Shown here piece after piece: positions 45,477-53,986 of a DNA stretch of 63,934 nucleotides. The DNA is from Sphingomonas sp. AR_OL41 (GTDB taxonomy: Bacteria > Pseudomonadota > Alphaproteobacteria > Sphingomonadales > Sphingomonadaceae). Position numbers and translations under genes: made by a program. The first letter of the stretch is position 1. Each line of letters starts with the position of its first letter. The DNA is taken from assembly GCF_029911635.1 (NCBI RefSeq), contig NZ_JARYTI010000026.1, forward strand, positions 1 through 63,934, read 5' to 3'. Under the pieces are notes generated by a model, which was not told the DNA's origin, did not search any database, and saw nothing but the letters and a program-made list of their open reading frames with translations.

Positions 45477-46009
45477 TCCGCCGTCTCATCGGCCTGCTGG
45501 CGCTTGCCTGGGTGGTCGGCTTCGGGCTGTTCATGCTGACGCTGCCCAAGCCGGCCGACGATCGCACCACCGATGCGATCGTGGTGATGACCGGCGGGCC
45601 GGGGCGAATCGATCGCGGTCTCGCGCTGCTCGAGCGCCACGCCGCGCAGCGCTTGCTGGTCAGCGGCGTCGCCCCCGAAGTGCGCGCGCGCGAGCTGGCC
45701 GTGAAATATCATCGGCCGATGTCGCTGTTCGCTTGCTGCGTCGATCTCGGCCACCAGGCGATCGATACGCGCTCCAACGCCGACGAGACCGCCGACTGGG
45801 TGCGCGCGCACCATTATCGCACGGTGCGGCTGGTGACGTCGGACTGGCATCTCGCCCGCGCCAAACTCGAACTGGTTGCCGAACTCGGCAACGACGCCGA
45901 GGTGATCGGCGATGGCGTGGCGAGCAATCCGCGGCCGATCCTGCTCCTTGCCGAATATAACAAGCTGCTGATTCGCTGGATCGCGCTCAAACTGGATGTC
46001 GGGGCATGA
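45473..46009 (+). CDS. YdcF/DUF218 family protein
   Basis: 178 residues from GTG in a GTGA overlap with ftsX. One N-terminal membrane helix (about 4-23), then the DUF218 core: AIVVMTGGPGRIDRGLALLE, LLVSGVAPE, NADETADWV and LVTSDWHLARAKL. DUF218 proteins are SAM-binding or enter envelope pathways such as ElyC's undecaprenyl-phosphate metabolism; the exact role here is unknown. The link to ftsEX and plsC suggests an envelope role. Confidence 0.88.
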   Translation: MIRRLIGLLALAWVVGFGLFMLTLPKPADDRTTDAIVVMTGGPGRIDRGLALLERHAAQRLLVSGVAPEVRARELAVKYHRPMSLFACCVDLGHQAIDTRSNADETADWVRAHHYRTVRLVTSDWHLARAKLELVAELGNDAEVIGDGVASNPRPILLLAEYNKLLIRWIALKLDVGA

Positions 46010-46698
46010 ACTGGCTGCGGACCTGGCTGTTCAAGATCATCTTCTACGGCGTATCGACGCCGATCGTGCTGTGCGCGCCGATCGCTGCGCTGTTCGGCCG
46101 GCCGGCGCTGATCGGCTATTCGCTCGCCTGGGCGCGTTTCCATCGCTGGACGGCGGTCAACATCATGGGCGTGCGCAGCCGGATCGAGGGCGAGCGTCCG
46201 CGCCCTACGCTCTACGCCGCCAAACACCAGGCGATGTACGAGACGATCGAACTTACGTTGCTGCTCGATGCACCCGCGATCGTGATGAAGCAGGAGCTGG
46301 CGCGTATCCCGGTCTGGGGATGGGTGGCGCGACGTTATGGCGTCATCGTCATCGATCGCGCCGGTTCCGCGACGGCGTTGCGCCAGATCATGCGCGAGGG
46401 AAAGGCAGCCCTGGCTGCCGGCCGCTCGATCCTGATCTTTCCCGAGGGGACGCGCGTCGCCCCCGGCCAGCAGCCGCCTTTGCTGTCGGGATTCGCCGGG
46501 CTTTACCGCGCGCTCAAGCTGCCGGTGATTCCCGTCGCGCTCGACAGCGGCCGGTTTTGGCCGCGCCACGGCATCGGCCGGCCGGGCATCGTCACCTTTC
46601 GCTTCTGTGAGCCAATCGCGCCCGGCATGCCGCGCACCGAGGTCGAGGCGATCGTCCATCGCGTGATGAATCAACTCGACGTACCCGCCGCCGAATAA
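46006..46698 (+). CDS. plsC: 1-acyl-glycerol-3-phosphate acyltransferase
   Basis: 230 residues with N-terminal hydrophobic segments. The acyltransferase block I reads KHQAMYET, with Glu in place of the usual Asp (HX4E rather than HX4D). Block III FPEGTR and the later LPVIPVALDSG fit PlsC. It acylates lysophosphatidic acid at the membrane. The HX4E form is often seen in alphaproteobacterial PlsC paralogs, but whether it alters activity is not known. ATGA overlap with ydcF. Confidence 0.88.
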   Translation: MNWLRTWLFKIIFYGVSTPIVLCAPIAALFGRPALIGYSLAWARFHRWTAVNIMGVRSRIEGERPRPTLYAAKHQAMYETIELTLLLDAPAIVMKQELARIPVWGWVARRYGVIVIDRAGSATALRQIMREGKAALAAGRSILIFPEGTRVAPGQQPPLLSGFAGLYRALKLPVIPVALDSGRFWPRHGIGRPGIVTFRFCEPIAPGMPRTEVEAIVHRVMNQLDVPAAE

Positions 46699-46701
46699 GC
46701 G

Positions 46702-47610
46702 CTATTCGTGGCTGCGCCCGAAATCGGGCGCCGGGTCGTCCTGGCCCTCGTCGATGACGCCGCGGCGAATCGCACGCGTCTTGGTGAACAGGTCGAACAG
46801 TTCGTCGCCCTTGCCCCAGCGGATCGCGCGTTGCAGCGCCGACAGGTCTTCCGAAAAGCGCTGGAGCATGTCGAGCACCGCTTCGCGATTGGCGAGGAAC
46901 ACGTCGCGCCACATCGTCGGGTCCGACGCCGCGATGCGCGTGAAGTCGCGAAAGCCGCCCGCGGAGTATTTGATCACCTCGCTGCGCGTCACTTCCTCCA
47001 TGTCGGACGCGGTCCCGACGATGGTATAGGCGATGAGGTGCGGGAGATGGCTGGTGATCGCAAGCACGCGGTCATGGTGGTCGGGCGCCATCGTCTCGAC
47101 CTCGGCGCCGAGCCGCTGCCAGAATTCGGCGACGCGCGCGATGGCGAGCGGGTCGGTGTCCTCGCCTGGCGTCAGGATGCACCAGCGGCCGTGGAACAGC
47201 GTGGCAAAGCCGGCCTCGGGCCCGCTCCGCTCGGTGCCCGCGACGGGATGCGCCGGGACGATCGTCGCGCCCGGCAACGCCGCGCCGAGGGCGCGTGCGA
47301 CCTCGGCCTTGCACGACCCGACATCGCTGACGATCGCATCGGCCGGCAGGTCGGCGGCAAAGGTTGCCGCGGCCTCGCCCATCGCACCGACCGGGACGCA
47401 CAGAATCACGAGATCGGCATCGATCACCGCCGTGCCGGCGGTGTCGGCGACGTCGTCGAACAGTTGAAGCGCGTCGGCGGTGGCGCGCACCTCGGGGTCG
47501 GCGTCAAAGCCGGTCAGCCGAACCGTCGGCATGTGCACGCGCACCGCGCGCGCGATCGACGAGCCGATCAGCCCGATTCCGATGATCGTGACGCGCGCGA
47601 AAGGTAACAT
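46702..47610 (-). CDS. tyrA: Prephenate/arogenate dehydrogenase family protein
   Basis: 302 residues. NAD(P)-binding motif IIGIGLIGSSIARAV (about 8-22), then DVGSCKAEV, IVPAHPVAGTERSGPEAG (substrate His/Ser loop) and HLPHLIAYTI match TyrA. It oxidatively decarboxylates prephenate or arogenate towards tyrosine. There is no fused chorismate mutase or ACT domain, so regulation by tyrosine may differ. The start ATG 47610 is used; ATG 47622 is 4 residues longer. Converges with plsC, 3-base gap. Confidence 0.9.
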   Translation of the reverse strand: MLPFARVTIIGIGLIGSSIARAVRVHMPTVRLTGFDADPEVRATADALQLFDDVADTAGTAVIDADLVILCVPVGAMGEAAATFAADLPADAIVSDVGSCKAEVARALGAALPGATIVPAHPVAGTERSGPEAGFATLFHGRWCILTPGEDTDPLAIARVAEFWQRLGAEVETMAPDHHDRVLAITSHLPHLIAYTIVGTASDMEEVTRSEVIKYSAGGFRDFTRIAASDPTMWRDVFLANREAVLDMLQRFSEDLSALQRAIRWGKGDELFDLFTKTRAIRRGVIDEGQDDPAPDFGRSHE

Positions 47611-47695
47611 GGCGCGGCGCATGGCGGATGGCCGCGCGCAAGGCAAGCTGGCGCCGAGTCGCGATTCTGCTAGCAAGCCGCAAAAGGGAGGCTCG

Positions 47696-49267
47696 ATGCG
47701 GGGTAGTGAGGCGATCTGGCGCGCGCTCGAGGAAGCGCGGCGGCTCAATCTGGCGGCGGCGGGCGACGCGCCACCGGTCGCGGGCGGTGGTGGGTTGTCG
47801 CGGCGCGCGCTGTTGCTGGCGCTCGGTGCCGCGGGGGTCGGGGCGATGCTGCCCCGCCAACTCCACGCCGCGCCGATCGCACCCGGACCGGTCGCGATCA
47901 TCGGCGGCGGGATCGCCGGTCTGAGCGCGCTGTGGCACCTGACGCAAGCCGGGATCGACGCGCGCCTCTACGAGGCGCGCGCACGGTTCGGCGGGCGGAT
48001 GTACACCGCGCGCGCCAAGGGCGCGCCGTCGATCGAGATCGGCGGTCAGCTGGTCAATACCGACCATGAAGACATGCACGTGCTGGCCCGGGAGTTCGGC
48101 GTCGCGCTGATCGACCGCAAGGGCGCACCGCATCGCACGATGATCCTCGCCGGCGGCAAGGAAATCCCCGAGGCGCGCCTCGCCGCCGCGTTGCGCGGTA
48201 TCGCCGGGCAGATCGACGCTGATTCGGTGCGGCTCGATCAGGACTATGCGCGCGTTTCGGCCGAGCTCGATCAGCTGTCCTTCACCTCCTATCTCGACAA
48301 GCATGCCGGTCTCATGCCCGAGCCGTGGGTGCGGGGGTTGATGGAGATGACGGCGCGCACCGAATATGGCTGCGAACCGGCCGAGGCGTCGGCGATCGAA
48401 CTGGTCTTCAACTTGCCGACGATCGCCGGGCGGCGGATCGATGTGCTCAGTCGCAGCGACGAGCGTTATCTCCTCGCCGGCGGCAGCACCACGCTGATCG
48501 ATGCCATGGCGTCACGCCTTGCCAACCGGCTGACAAACAACAAGCATGTCACGCGGGTCGACCCGCTCGGTGCGGGGGTAAAGCTGTTCTTCGCCGACGG
48601 GTCGAGCGTCCAGGCCTCGGCGGTGATCGTCACCACCCCGGCGTCGATCACGCGCAAGATCGATTTCCGCATCCCGTTGCCGCCGCTGTGGCGCCGCTTC
48701 ATCGCCGAGGTCGGGCTGGGCCGGAACGCCAAGATCCAGGCGGTGATGGCGACGCGGCCATGGGAAAAGCCGATCGGGCGCGGCGGCGAAATCTGGCAGA
48801 CCGCCAGCAAGGCCGGCGTTGCGCTGGGCTGGGACGGCGGGGTGCGGCCCGCGACCGGCCCGGGCAGCGTATGGACCTGGTTTCTTGGCGGCGACGAGGT
48901 CGCCGCGGCCGATAACGCCGATCCTCATGCGCTGGCGACGAAGTTTGCGGCGCAGGCCGAACGCGGCGTGCCCGGTATGACCGCCGCCACGACCGCGCTC
49001 GCGCGCCGCACCAACTGGCATCGCGACCCGCTGGCAATGGGCGCCTATGTCAATTTCCGTCCCGGCCAACTGACCCGCTTCGGCCGGCTGATCTGGAAAG
49101 AGACCGATGGTGCCGCCTCTGCGCCGCCCTCGGCCGCCCCGGTTTATTTCGCCGGTGAGCATCTGTCGGACGCCTATCCGGGCTATATGAATGGCGGGGC
49201 GCAGACCGGGCGACTCGCGGCGCGCGCGATCATCGCGTCGCGGGCGCATGCCCGGCGCTTGAGTTGA
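47696..49267 (+). CDS. Tat-exported flavin monoamine oxidase family protein
   Basis: 523 residues. A strong ribosome-binding site (AAGGGAGG) precedes ATG 47696. SRRALLLALGAAGVGAML (about 35-52) is a twin-arginine-like export signal. FAD motif VAIIGGGIAGLSALWHLTQ (about 66-84) and the C-terminal FAGEHLSDAYPGYMNGG are typical of amine oxidases. It may oxidise an amine in the periplasm; the substrate is unknown. It stands alone between tyrA and metX, with a 21-base gap to metX. Confidence 0.82.
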   Translation: MRGSEAIWRALEEARRLNLAAAGDAPPVAGGGGLSRRALLLALGAAGVGAMLPRQLHAAPIAPGPVAIIGGGIAGLSALWHLTQAGIDARLYEARARFGGRMYTARAKGAPSIEIGGQLVNTDHEDMHVLAREFGVALIDRKGAPHRTMILAGGKEIPEARLAAALRGIAGQIDADSVRLDQDYARVSAELDQLSFTSYLDKHAGLMPEPWVRGLMEMTARTEYGCEPAEASAIELVFNLPTIAGRRIDVLSRSDERYLLAGGSTTLIDAMASRLANRLTNNKHVTRVDPLGAGVKLFFADGSSVQASAVIVTTPASITRKIDFRIPLPPLWRRFIAEVGLGRNAKIQAVMATRPWEKPIGRGGEIWQTASKAGVALGWDGGVRPATGPGSVWTWFLGGDEVAAADNADPHALATKFAAQAERGVPGMTAATTALARRTNWHRDPLAMGAYVNFRPGQLTRFGRLIWKETDGAASAPPSAAPVYFAGEHLSDAYPGYMNGGAQTGRLAARAIIASRAHARRLS

Positions 49268-49288
49268 TGTCGGGGGCAGCCTAACCGC

Positions 49289-50413
49289 GTGAGCATGACG
49301 CAGGATACGCGCTTCGGCCTGGGCCGCCACGTCACGCTGTCGGGGCCGTTGCGCCTCGACGGCGGCGTGCTGCTATCGCCGGTCGACATCGCTTACGAAA
49401 CCTATGGCACGCTTGCCGCCGACGGCAGCAACGCGATCCTGATCTGCCACGCGCTGACGCTCGATCAGCATGTCGCCAGCGACCATCCGGTGACCGGCAA
49501 GCCGGGCTGGTGGACGCGCATGGTCAGCGCGGGCAAGCCGATCGACCCGGCGCGGCACTTCATCGTCTGTGCCAATGTTCTGGGCAGTTGCATGGGCTCG
49601 TCGGGGCCGGCGACGGTCAATCCCGCCACCGGCCAGCCCTGGGGCATGAGCTTTCCGGTGATCACTATCCGCGACATGGTCCGCGCACAGGCGATGCTGC
49701 TCGATCATCTCGGTGTCGCCCGGCTGATGGCGGTCGTCGGCGGGTCGATGGGCGGCATGCAGGCGCTGAGCTGGGCGGCGACCTTTCCCGATCGCGTCGG
49801 CGCCGCGCTGGTGATCGCCTCGGCGGCGCGGCACACTGCACAGAACATCGCCTTTCATGAGGTCGGGCGGCAGGCGATCATGGCCGACCCGAAATGGCGC
49901 GGCGGCGATTACTACGCCGCCGGTGACCCGCCTGCCGCCGGACTCGCCGTGGCGCGCATGGCGGCGCATATCACCTATCTGTCCGAGGCCGGGCTGACCG
50001 AGAAATTCGGCCGCCGGCTCCAGGCGCGTGAGGCGAAGAGTTTCGGTTTCGACGCCGATTTCCAGATCGAAAGTTATCTGCGCCACCAGGGCATCGCTTT
50101 TGTCGATCGCTTCGACGCCAACTCCTATTTGTACATCACCCGCGCGATGGATTATTTCGACCTCGCCGAGGAGCATGGCGGGCACCTCGCCCATGCCTTC
50201 AAGGCATCGCGCGCGCGCTTCTGCCTGATCAGTTTCGACACCGACTGGCTTTATCCGACCGCCGAATCGCGCAGCATCGTCCACGCGCTCAACGCCGCCG
50301 GCGCCCCGGTGAGCTTCGTCGAACTTTCCAGCCCGTTCGGCCACGACGCCTTTCTGCTCGACGTGCCCGAGCTCAATCGCGTCGCCGACGGTTTCCTGAG
50401 GGCTGTGGCATGA
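49289..50413 (+). CDS. metX: Homoserine O-acyltransferase MetX
   Basis: 374 residues. An alpha/beta hydrolase with the nucleophile Ser in [11 protein letters not shown] (about 150-160), Asp in FDTDWLYP and His in [22 protein letters not shown] is the MetX acyl-binding region. It makes O-acetyl- or O-succinyl-homoserine for methionine synthesis; the acyl donor cannot be fixed from sequence alone. GTG 49289 or ATG 49295 is the start. No SAM-II riboswitch is seen in the 21-base upstream gap. Confidence 0.93.
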   Translation: MSMTQDTRFGLGRHVTLSGPLRLDGGVLLSPVDIAYETYGTLAADGSNAILICHALTLDQHVASDHPVTGKPGWWTRMVSAGKPIDPARHFIVCANVLGSCMGSSGPATVNPATGQPWGMSFPVITIRDMVRAQAMLLDHLGVARLMAVVGGSMGGMQALSWAATFPDRVGAALVIASAARHTAQNIAFHEVGRQAIMADPKWRGGDYYAAGDPPAAGLAVARMAAHITYLSEAGLTEKFGRRLQAREAKSFGFDADFQIESYLRHQGIAFVDRFDANSYLYITRAMDYFDLAEEHGGHLAHAFKASRARFCLISFDTDWLYPTAESRSIVHALNAAGAPVSFVELSSPFGHDAFLLDVPELNRVADGFLRAVA

Positions 50414-50841
50414 TCGAACTGAGCGACGACCGGGCGCTGCTGCAGGTCGACCGGATTCATGCCTGGCTGGCATCGAGCTATTGGTCGCCGGGGATCGCGC
50501 GTGAACTCGTCGAGCGCGCCATCGCCGGCTCGCATTGCCTTGGCGCCTATGCCGATGACGTTCAGGTCGGTTTTGCGCGCATGATCACCGATCACGCTAC
50601 CTTCGCATGGCTCGCCGATGTGTGGATCGAGGAAGAAGTGCGCGGGCAGGGACTGGGTCGGCGGATGGTACAATGGTTTCTCGACCATCCCGATTTCGCC
50701 GGCATCCGGCGCACCGCATTGGTCACGCGCGACGCGCACGGCGTCTACGCCGCGCTCGGTTTCCATGCGCCGCTGCGGCCCGATCGCTACATGGAACGCC
50801 TAGCGCCCGAATTCGCGAACCTGCTCGGGCAGCCGGCATGA
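50410..50841 (+). CDS. GNAT family N-acetyltransferase
   Basis: 143 residues. The acetyl-CoA-binding motif A is [11 protein letters not shown] (about 79-89), preceded by [27 protein letters not shown] ends the domain, as in many GNATs. It lies between metX and metW, overlapping both by 4 bases. In most relatives metX and metW are adjacent, so its insertion is unusual. Substrate unknown. Confidence 0.85.
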   Translation: MIELSDDRALLQVDRIHAWLASSYWSPGIARELVERAIAGSHCLGAYADDVQVGFARMITDHATFAWLADVWIEEEVRGQGLGRRMVQWFLDHPDFAGIRRTALVTRDAHGVYAALGFHAPLRPDRYMERLAPEFANLLGQPA

Positions 50842-51431
50842 ACCTGCGCCCCGACCTTGCGATTATCGCCGATAACGTCGTGCCGGGCTCACGCGTGCTC
50901 GATGTCGGGTGCGGCGACGGCGCGTTGATGGCGGCGCTGCGCGACAAGCGACAGGTCGACGCGCGCGGCCTGGAAATCGATCCGCGCAACGTCGCCGCGG
51001 CGGTGTCGCGCGGCCTTTCGGTCATCCAGGGTGACGCCGATTCGGATCTCGCCGGCTATCCCGACGCCAGCTTCGACTATGCCATCCTCAGCCAGACGCT
51101 CCAGACGACGCGTGCGCCCGACATGGTGCTCGAGCAACTGTTGCGAATCGGTCAGCGCGCCTTCGTCTCCTTCCCCAATTTCGCGCATTGGCGTGTACGA
51201 CTATCGTTGCTGTGGGGCGGGCGCATGCCGGTCACCCGGCTGCTGCCAGTCGCCTGGTACGCCACCCCGAACATCCATCATGTAACGATCGACGATTTCC
51301 GTGCACTGGTGCGCGAACGCGATATCGCCGTCGAGGGCGAATGGTTCCTGTCGGGCGACAAGCGCACCACGTCGGCGGGCGCCAATCTGTTCGCCGAACA
51401 TGCGATATTTCTGTTGCGACGGAACAATTGA
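50838..51431 (+). CDS. metW: Methionine-biosynthesis protein MetW
   Basis: 197 residues. VPGSRVLDVGCGDGALMAAL (about 15-34) is the SAM motif; YAILSQTLQTTRAPDMVLEQLLRIG and SFPNFAHWRVRL are classic MetW. The methyltransferase fold protein is thought to activate or bind MetX. ATG 50838 is in ATGA overlap with the GNAT gene. Together metX-GNAT-metW form one operon. Confidence 0.92.
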   Translation: MNLRPDLAIIADNVVPGSRVLDVGCGDGALMAALRDKRQVDARGLEIDPRNVAAAVSRGLSVIQGDADSDLAGYPDASFDYAILSQTLQTTRAPDMVLEQLLRIGQRAFVSFPNFAHWRVRLSLLWGGRMPVTRLLPVAWYATPNIHHVTIDDFRALVRERDIAVEGEWFLSGDKRTTSAGANLFAEHAIFLLRRNN

Positions 51432-51456
51432 TTTCGATCAACATTCTAGTGCGACC

Positions 51457-51858
51457 ATGGGAAAGACAGCCATCATCGTCGAAGACGAGATCTTCGTCGC
51501 GCTCGATCTGGAGCGTATCCTGGTCGAGGCTGGCTACAGCGTCGTCGGCATTGCCGCCGATCGCCTGACGGCGTGCGATATCGGGCGCGATTGCGATTTC
51601 GCCTTCATCGACGTCAATCTGCGCGACGGGCCGACGGGTCCAGCCATCGCAGATTTGCTCGCGCGTGAGCATGACGTGAAGGTTGTGTTCGTTACCGCCA
51701 ATCCGTCGCAGATCGCCGACGACGCCCAGGCGCTCGGTTATGTCCGCAAACCGTTCAGCGAGGCGGCGATCACAGCCGCCGCCGCGATCGCCAGTGGCGG
51801 CACGCCGCTGCCCGAGGCGGCCAGCCAGGTCGTTCTGTTCAGCGATTTGCGCGCCTAG
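51457..51858 (+). CDS. Single-domain response regulator
   Basis: 133 residues, one receiver domain. Acidic pocket EDE near residue 10, phosphoacceptor Asp in FAFIDVNLRDG (about 51), the conserved Thr in VFVTAN and Lys in VRKPF. There is no output domain, so it acts by binding a partner or as a phosphate sink. Its stop overlaps tail-to-tail with the histidine kinase gene on the other strand, its likely cognate. Such kinase/receiver pairs belong to the general stress and light pathways of alphaproteobacteria. Confidence 0.88.
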   Translation: MGKTAIIVEDEIFVALDLERILVEAGYSVVGIAADRLTACDIGRDCDFAFIDVNLRDGPTGPAIADLLAREHDVKVVFVTANPSQIADDAQALGYVRKPFSEAAITAAAAIASGGTPLPEAASQVVLFSDLRA

Positions 51859-53393
51859 CGCGTAAATGCCGTTCGCGGCACCCGGATCGTTACATCGAGT
51901 CCTTCGGGCCGCCACTCACGCTGCACGCTGCCACCGAGTTGGCGCACTGCGCTGAGCTCGATGAGTTGGGTGCCAAAGCCGAATGCATTCTCCGGCTGCT
52001 TGACGGTAGGACCGCCACGTTCGCGCCAACGCAGCAGCCGCATGTCGCCGTCCTGCTCGCTCGTCACGGAAACGCGGCCGTCCGGTACAGAAAGCGCGCC
52101 ATATTTGGTCGCGTTGGTCGCCAGCTCGTGGAACAGCAGCGCCAACGGCGTCGCCGAGCGGTCGTCGATCGCGACATCGTCGCCTTCGACCACCAGCCGT
52201 GCGGCGCCGACTTCCTGATAGGGCGCGAACAATTCGGCCAACAGGCCCGCAAGGCTGTCCTGCCGGCTGGCCGGCTGCGAGTTGGCGCTGTGCGGGCGGA
52301 CGAAATCATGCGCCCGCCCCAGCGCGGTAATGCGCTCGCGCAGGTCGCTCGCGATGCCGGCGAATTCGGGTCGACCGCGCGCGCTGAACGCGACCAGACC
52401 GGCAATCACCGAGAAGATATTCTTGATCCGGTGGCTCAGCTCCTGGCTGATCACCTCGCGCTCCTCGAGCGCGAGCTTTTGCTCATGGATATCGGTACAG
52501 GTTCCGAACCAGCGTGTGATCGCACCGTTGCCGTCGCGGATCGGCAGTGCCCGGCCCAGCACCCAGCGATAGGTCCCGTCGGCGTGACGCAGGCGATATT
52601 CGATCTGATACGGTTCGCCCGTCGTCAGCGAATGCCGCCATACCGTCCAGGCGCGTTCCTGATCCTCAGGGTGGAACATGCCGCTCCACCCCTCGCCATC
52701 GGTTGAGCCAGCGGGCACGCCGGTAAACTCGTACCAGCGCGCATTGTAATAATCATGATAGCCGTCGGGCAGCGTCGACCACACCATCTGCGGCATGGTG
52801 TCGGCGAGCGTGCGGAAGCGGTTCTCGCTGTCGCTCAGCGCGCGCTTCGCGTCACGCTCGGCGTGGCGCCACAGCATCGCATCGCGCGAATCGCGCAGCC
52901 TTGCCATGACATTGGCGGCGAGTACCGCCAGCCCGTCGCGCTGCAACACCGTAAGCCCGCCCGGTCGCGTCACGGTGTCGATCACGCACAGCGCGCCGAG
53001 CGGCACCCCGTCTTCGTTGATCAGCGGCGCCCCGGCGTAGAAACGAATCCGCGGATCACCTGAAACCAGTGGATTGTCGGCAAAGCGCGGATCGAGCGTG
53101 GCGTCGCGCACTTCCATGATCGCGTCGCCGCGCATCGCATGCGCGCAGAAGGACGTCTCGCGCGGCGTTTCTGCCGCATCGAACCCGGTGCGCGCGATAA
53201 AGGTCTGGCGATATTCCTCGACCAGGCTGATCAGCGCCGTCGGCGCCTCGCACAGCGCCGCGGTAAAGTCGGTGATGGCGCGCAGTTCGTGCGTGTCGCG
53301 CAATGCCGCAAGGTCATAGCTCGCGAGAACCGCGTTGCGCGCGGTCTCGTCGATCTGCCAGCCGCTCGCGGCCTGGGGGTACGCATCACTCAT
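51855..53393 (-). CDS. HWE-family sensor histidine kinase with GAF and PAS domains
   Basis: 512 residues. An N-terminal GAF domain (about 30-170, with ALISLVEEYRQTFIARTGFD), a PAS/PAC domain (about 195-310, FRTLADTMPQMVWSTLP and YRLRHADGTYRWVLG), then the HWE kinase core. The phospho-acceptor His is in ELSHRIKNIFSVI, the N-box in FHELATNATKYGALS, and the WxE motif in LRWRERGGP. It is soluble: no membrane helix is seen. The response regulator at 51457 overlaps its end and is the probable partner. Confidence 0.9.
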   Translation of the reverse strand: MSDAYPQAASGWQIDETARNAVLASYDLAALRDTHELRAITDFTAALCEAPTALISLVEEYRQTFIARTGFDAAETPRETSFCAHAMRGDAIMEVRDATLDPRFADNPLVSGDPRIRFYAGAPLINEDGVPLGALCVIDTVTRPGGLTVLQRDGLAVLAANVMARLRDSRDAMLWRHAERDAKRALSDSENRFRTLADTMPQMVWSTLPDGYHDYYNARWYEFTGVPAGSTDGEGWSGMFHPEDQERAWTVWRHSLTTGEPYQIEYRLRHADGTYRWVLGRALPIRDGNGAITRWFGTCTDIHEQKLALEEREVISQELSHRIKNIFSVIAGLVAFSARGRPEFAGIASDLRERITALGRAHDFVRPHSANSQPASRQDSLAGLLAELFAPYQEVGAARLVVEGDDVAIDDRSATPLALLFHELATNATKYGALSVPDGRVSVTSEQDGDMRLLRWRERGGPTVKQPENAFGFGTQLIELSAVRQLGGSVQREWRPEGLDVTIRVPRTAFTR

Positions 53394-53408
53394 CGACGGG
53401 GGTCGGCC

Positions 53409-53966
53409 CTAGAAGGGCACGTCGTCGTCCAGATCGTCGGCGAAACCGCCACCGCCCTGGTTGAAGCCACCGCCGCGACTCGCGCCACCGCTCGCAGCGC
53501 CACCCGAACGGCCGCCGCCAAAGCCGCCACCGCCACCGCCGCCGCCGAAATCGTCATTGCCGCCGAAATCGTCGCGCGGGCCAGCGTTACCGCCGCCGCC
53601 GCCACCACCGCCGGGTGCGCCGTCGAGCATCGTCAGCACGCTGTTGAAGCCCTGCAGCACGATCTCGGTCGAATATTTGTCCTGGCCCTGCGCGTCCTGC
53701 CATTTGCGGGTCTGCAACGCGCCCTCGATATAGACCTTGCTGCCCTTGCGCAGATATTTCTCGGCGACGTTGGCGAGACCTTCGTTGAAGATCGCGACCG
53801 AATGCCACTCGGTCTTTTCCTTGCGCTCGCCGGTGTTGCGGTCTTTCCAGCTCTCCGACGTCGCGATGCGCAGATTGACCACCTTGCCGCCATTCTGGAA
53901 TGCACGGCTTTCCGGGTCGCGCCCGAGATTACCGACCAGAATGACCTTGTTGACGCTACCCGCCAT
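53409..53966 (-). CDS. ssb: Single-stranded DNA-binding protein
   Basis: 185 residues. The OB-fold domain (about 1-115, [20 protein letters not shown], then [21 protein letters not shown]) is followed by a Gly/Asn/Asp-rich disordered linker with GGGG runs and the acidic tip DDLDDDVPF that recruits replication partners. It coats single-stranded DNA at forks and in repair. The start MAGSV at 53966 is preferred, with GGAGAA upstream, over MEKF at 53978. It begins 20 bases after feoB on the same strand. Confidence 0.95.
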   Translation of the reverse strand: MAGSVNKVILVGNLGRDPESRAFQNGGKVVNLRIATSESWKDRNTGERKEKTEWHSVAIFNEGLANVAEKYLRKGSKVYIEGALQTRKWQDAQGQDKYSTEIVLQGFNSVLTMLDGAPGGGGGGGGNAGPRDDFGGNDDFGGGGGGGGFGGGRSGGAASGGASRGGGFNQGGGGFADDLDDDVPF

Positions 53967-53986
53967 AAACTTCTCCATCGCCCCCG

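Noticed and set aside
49268..49288. SAM-II riboswitch before metX
   Set aside because: The gap to the amine oxidase gene is only 21 bases and has no such motif.
51421..51456. EcfG-type promoter before the response regulator (GGAAC at 51421)
   Set aside because: At the right spacing the -10 reads CATT, not CGTT, so the match is too weak.
53530..53620. Low-complexity repeats as a mobile or satellite element
   Set aside because: They are the Gly-rich linker codons of ssb.
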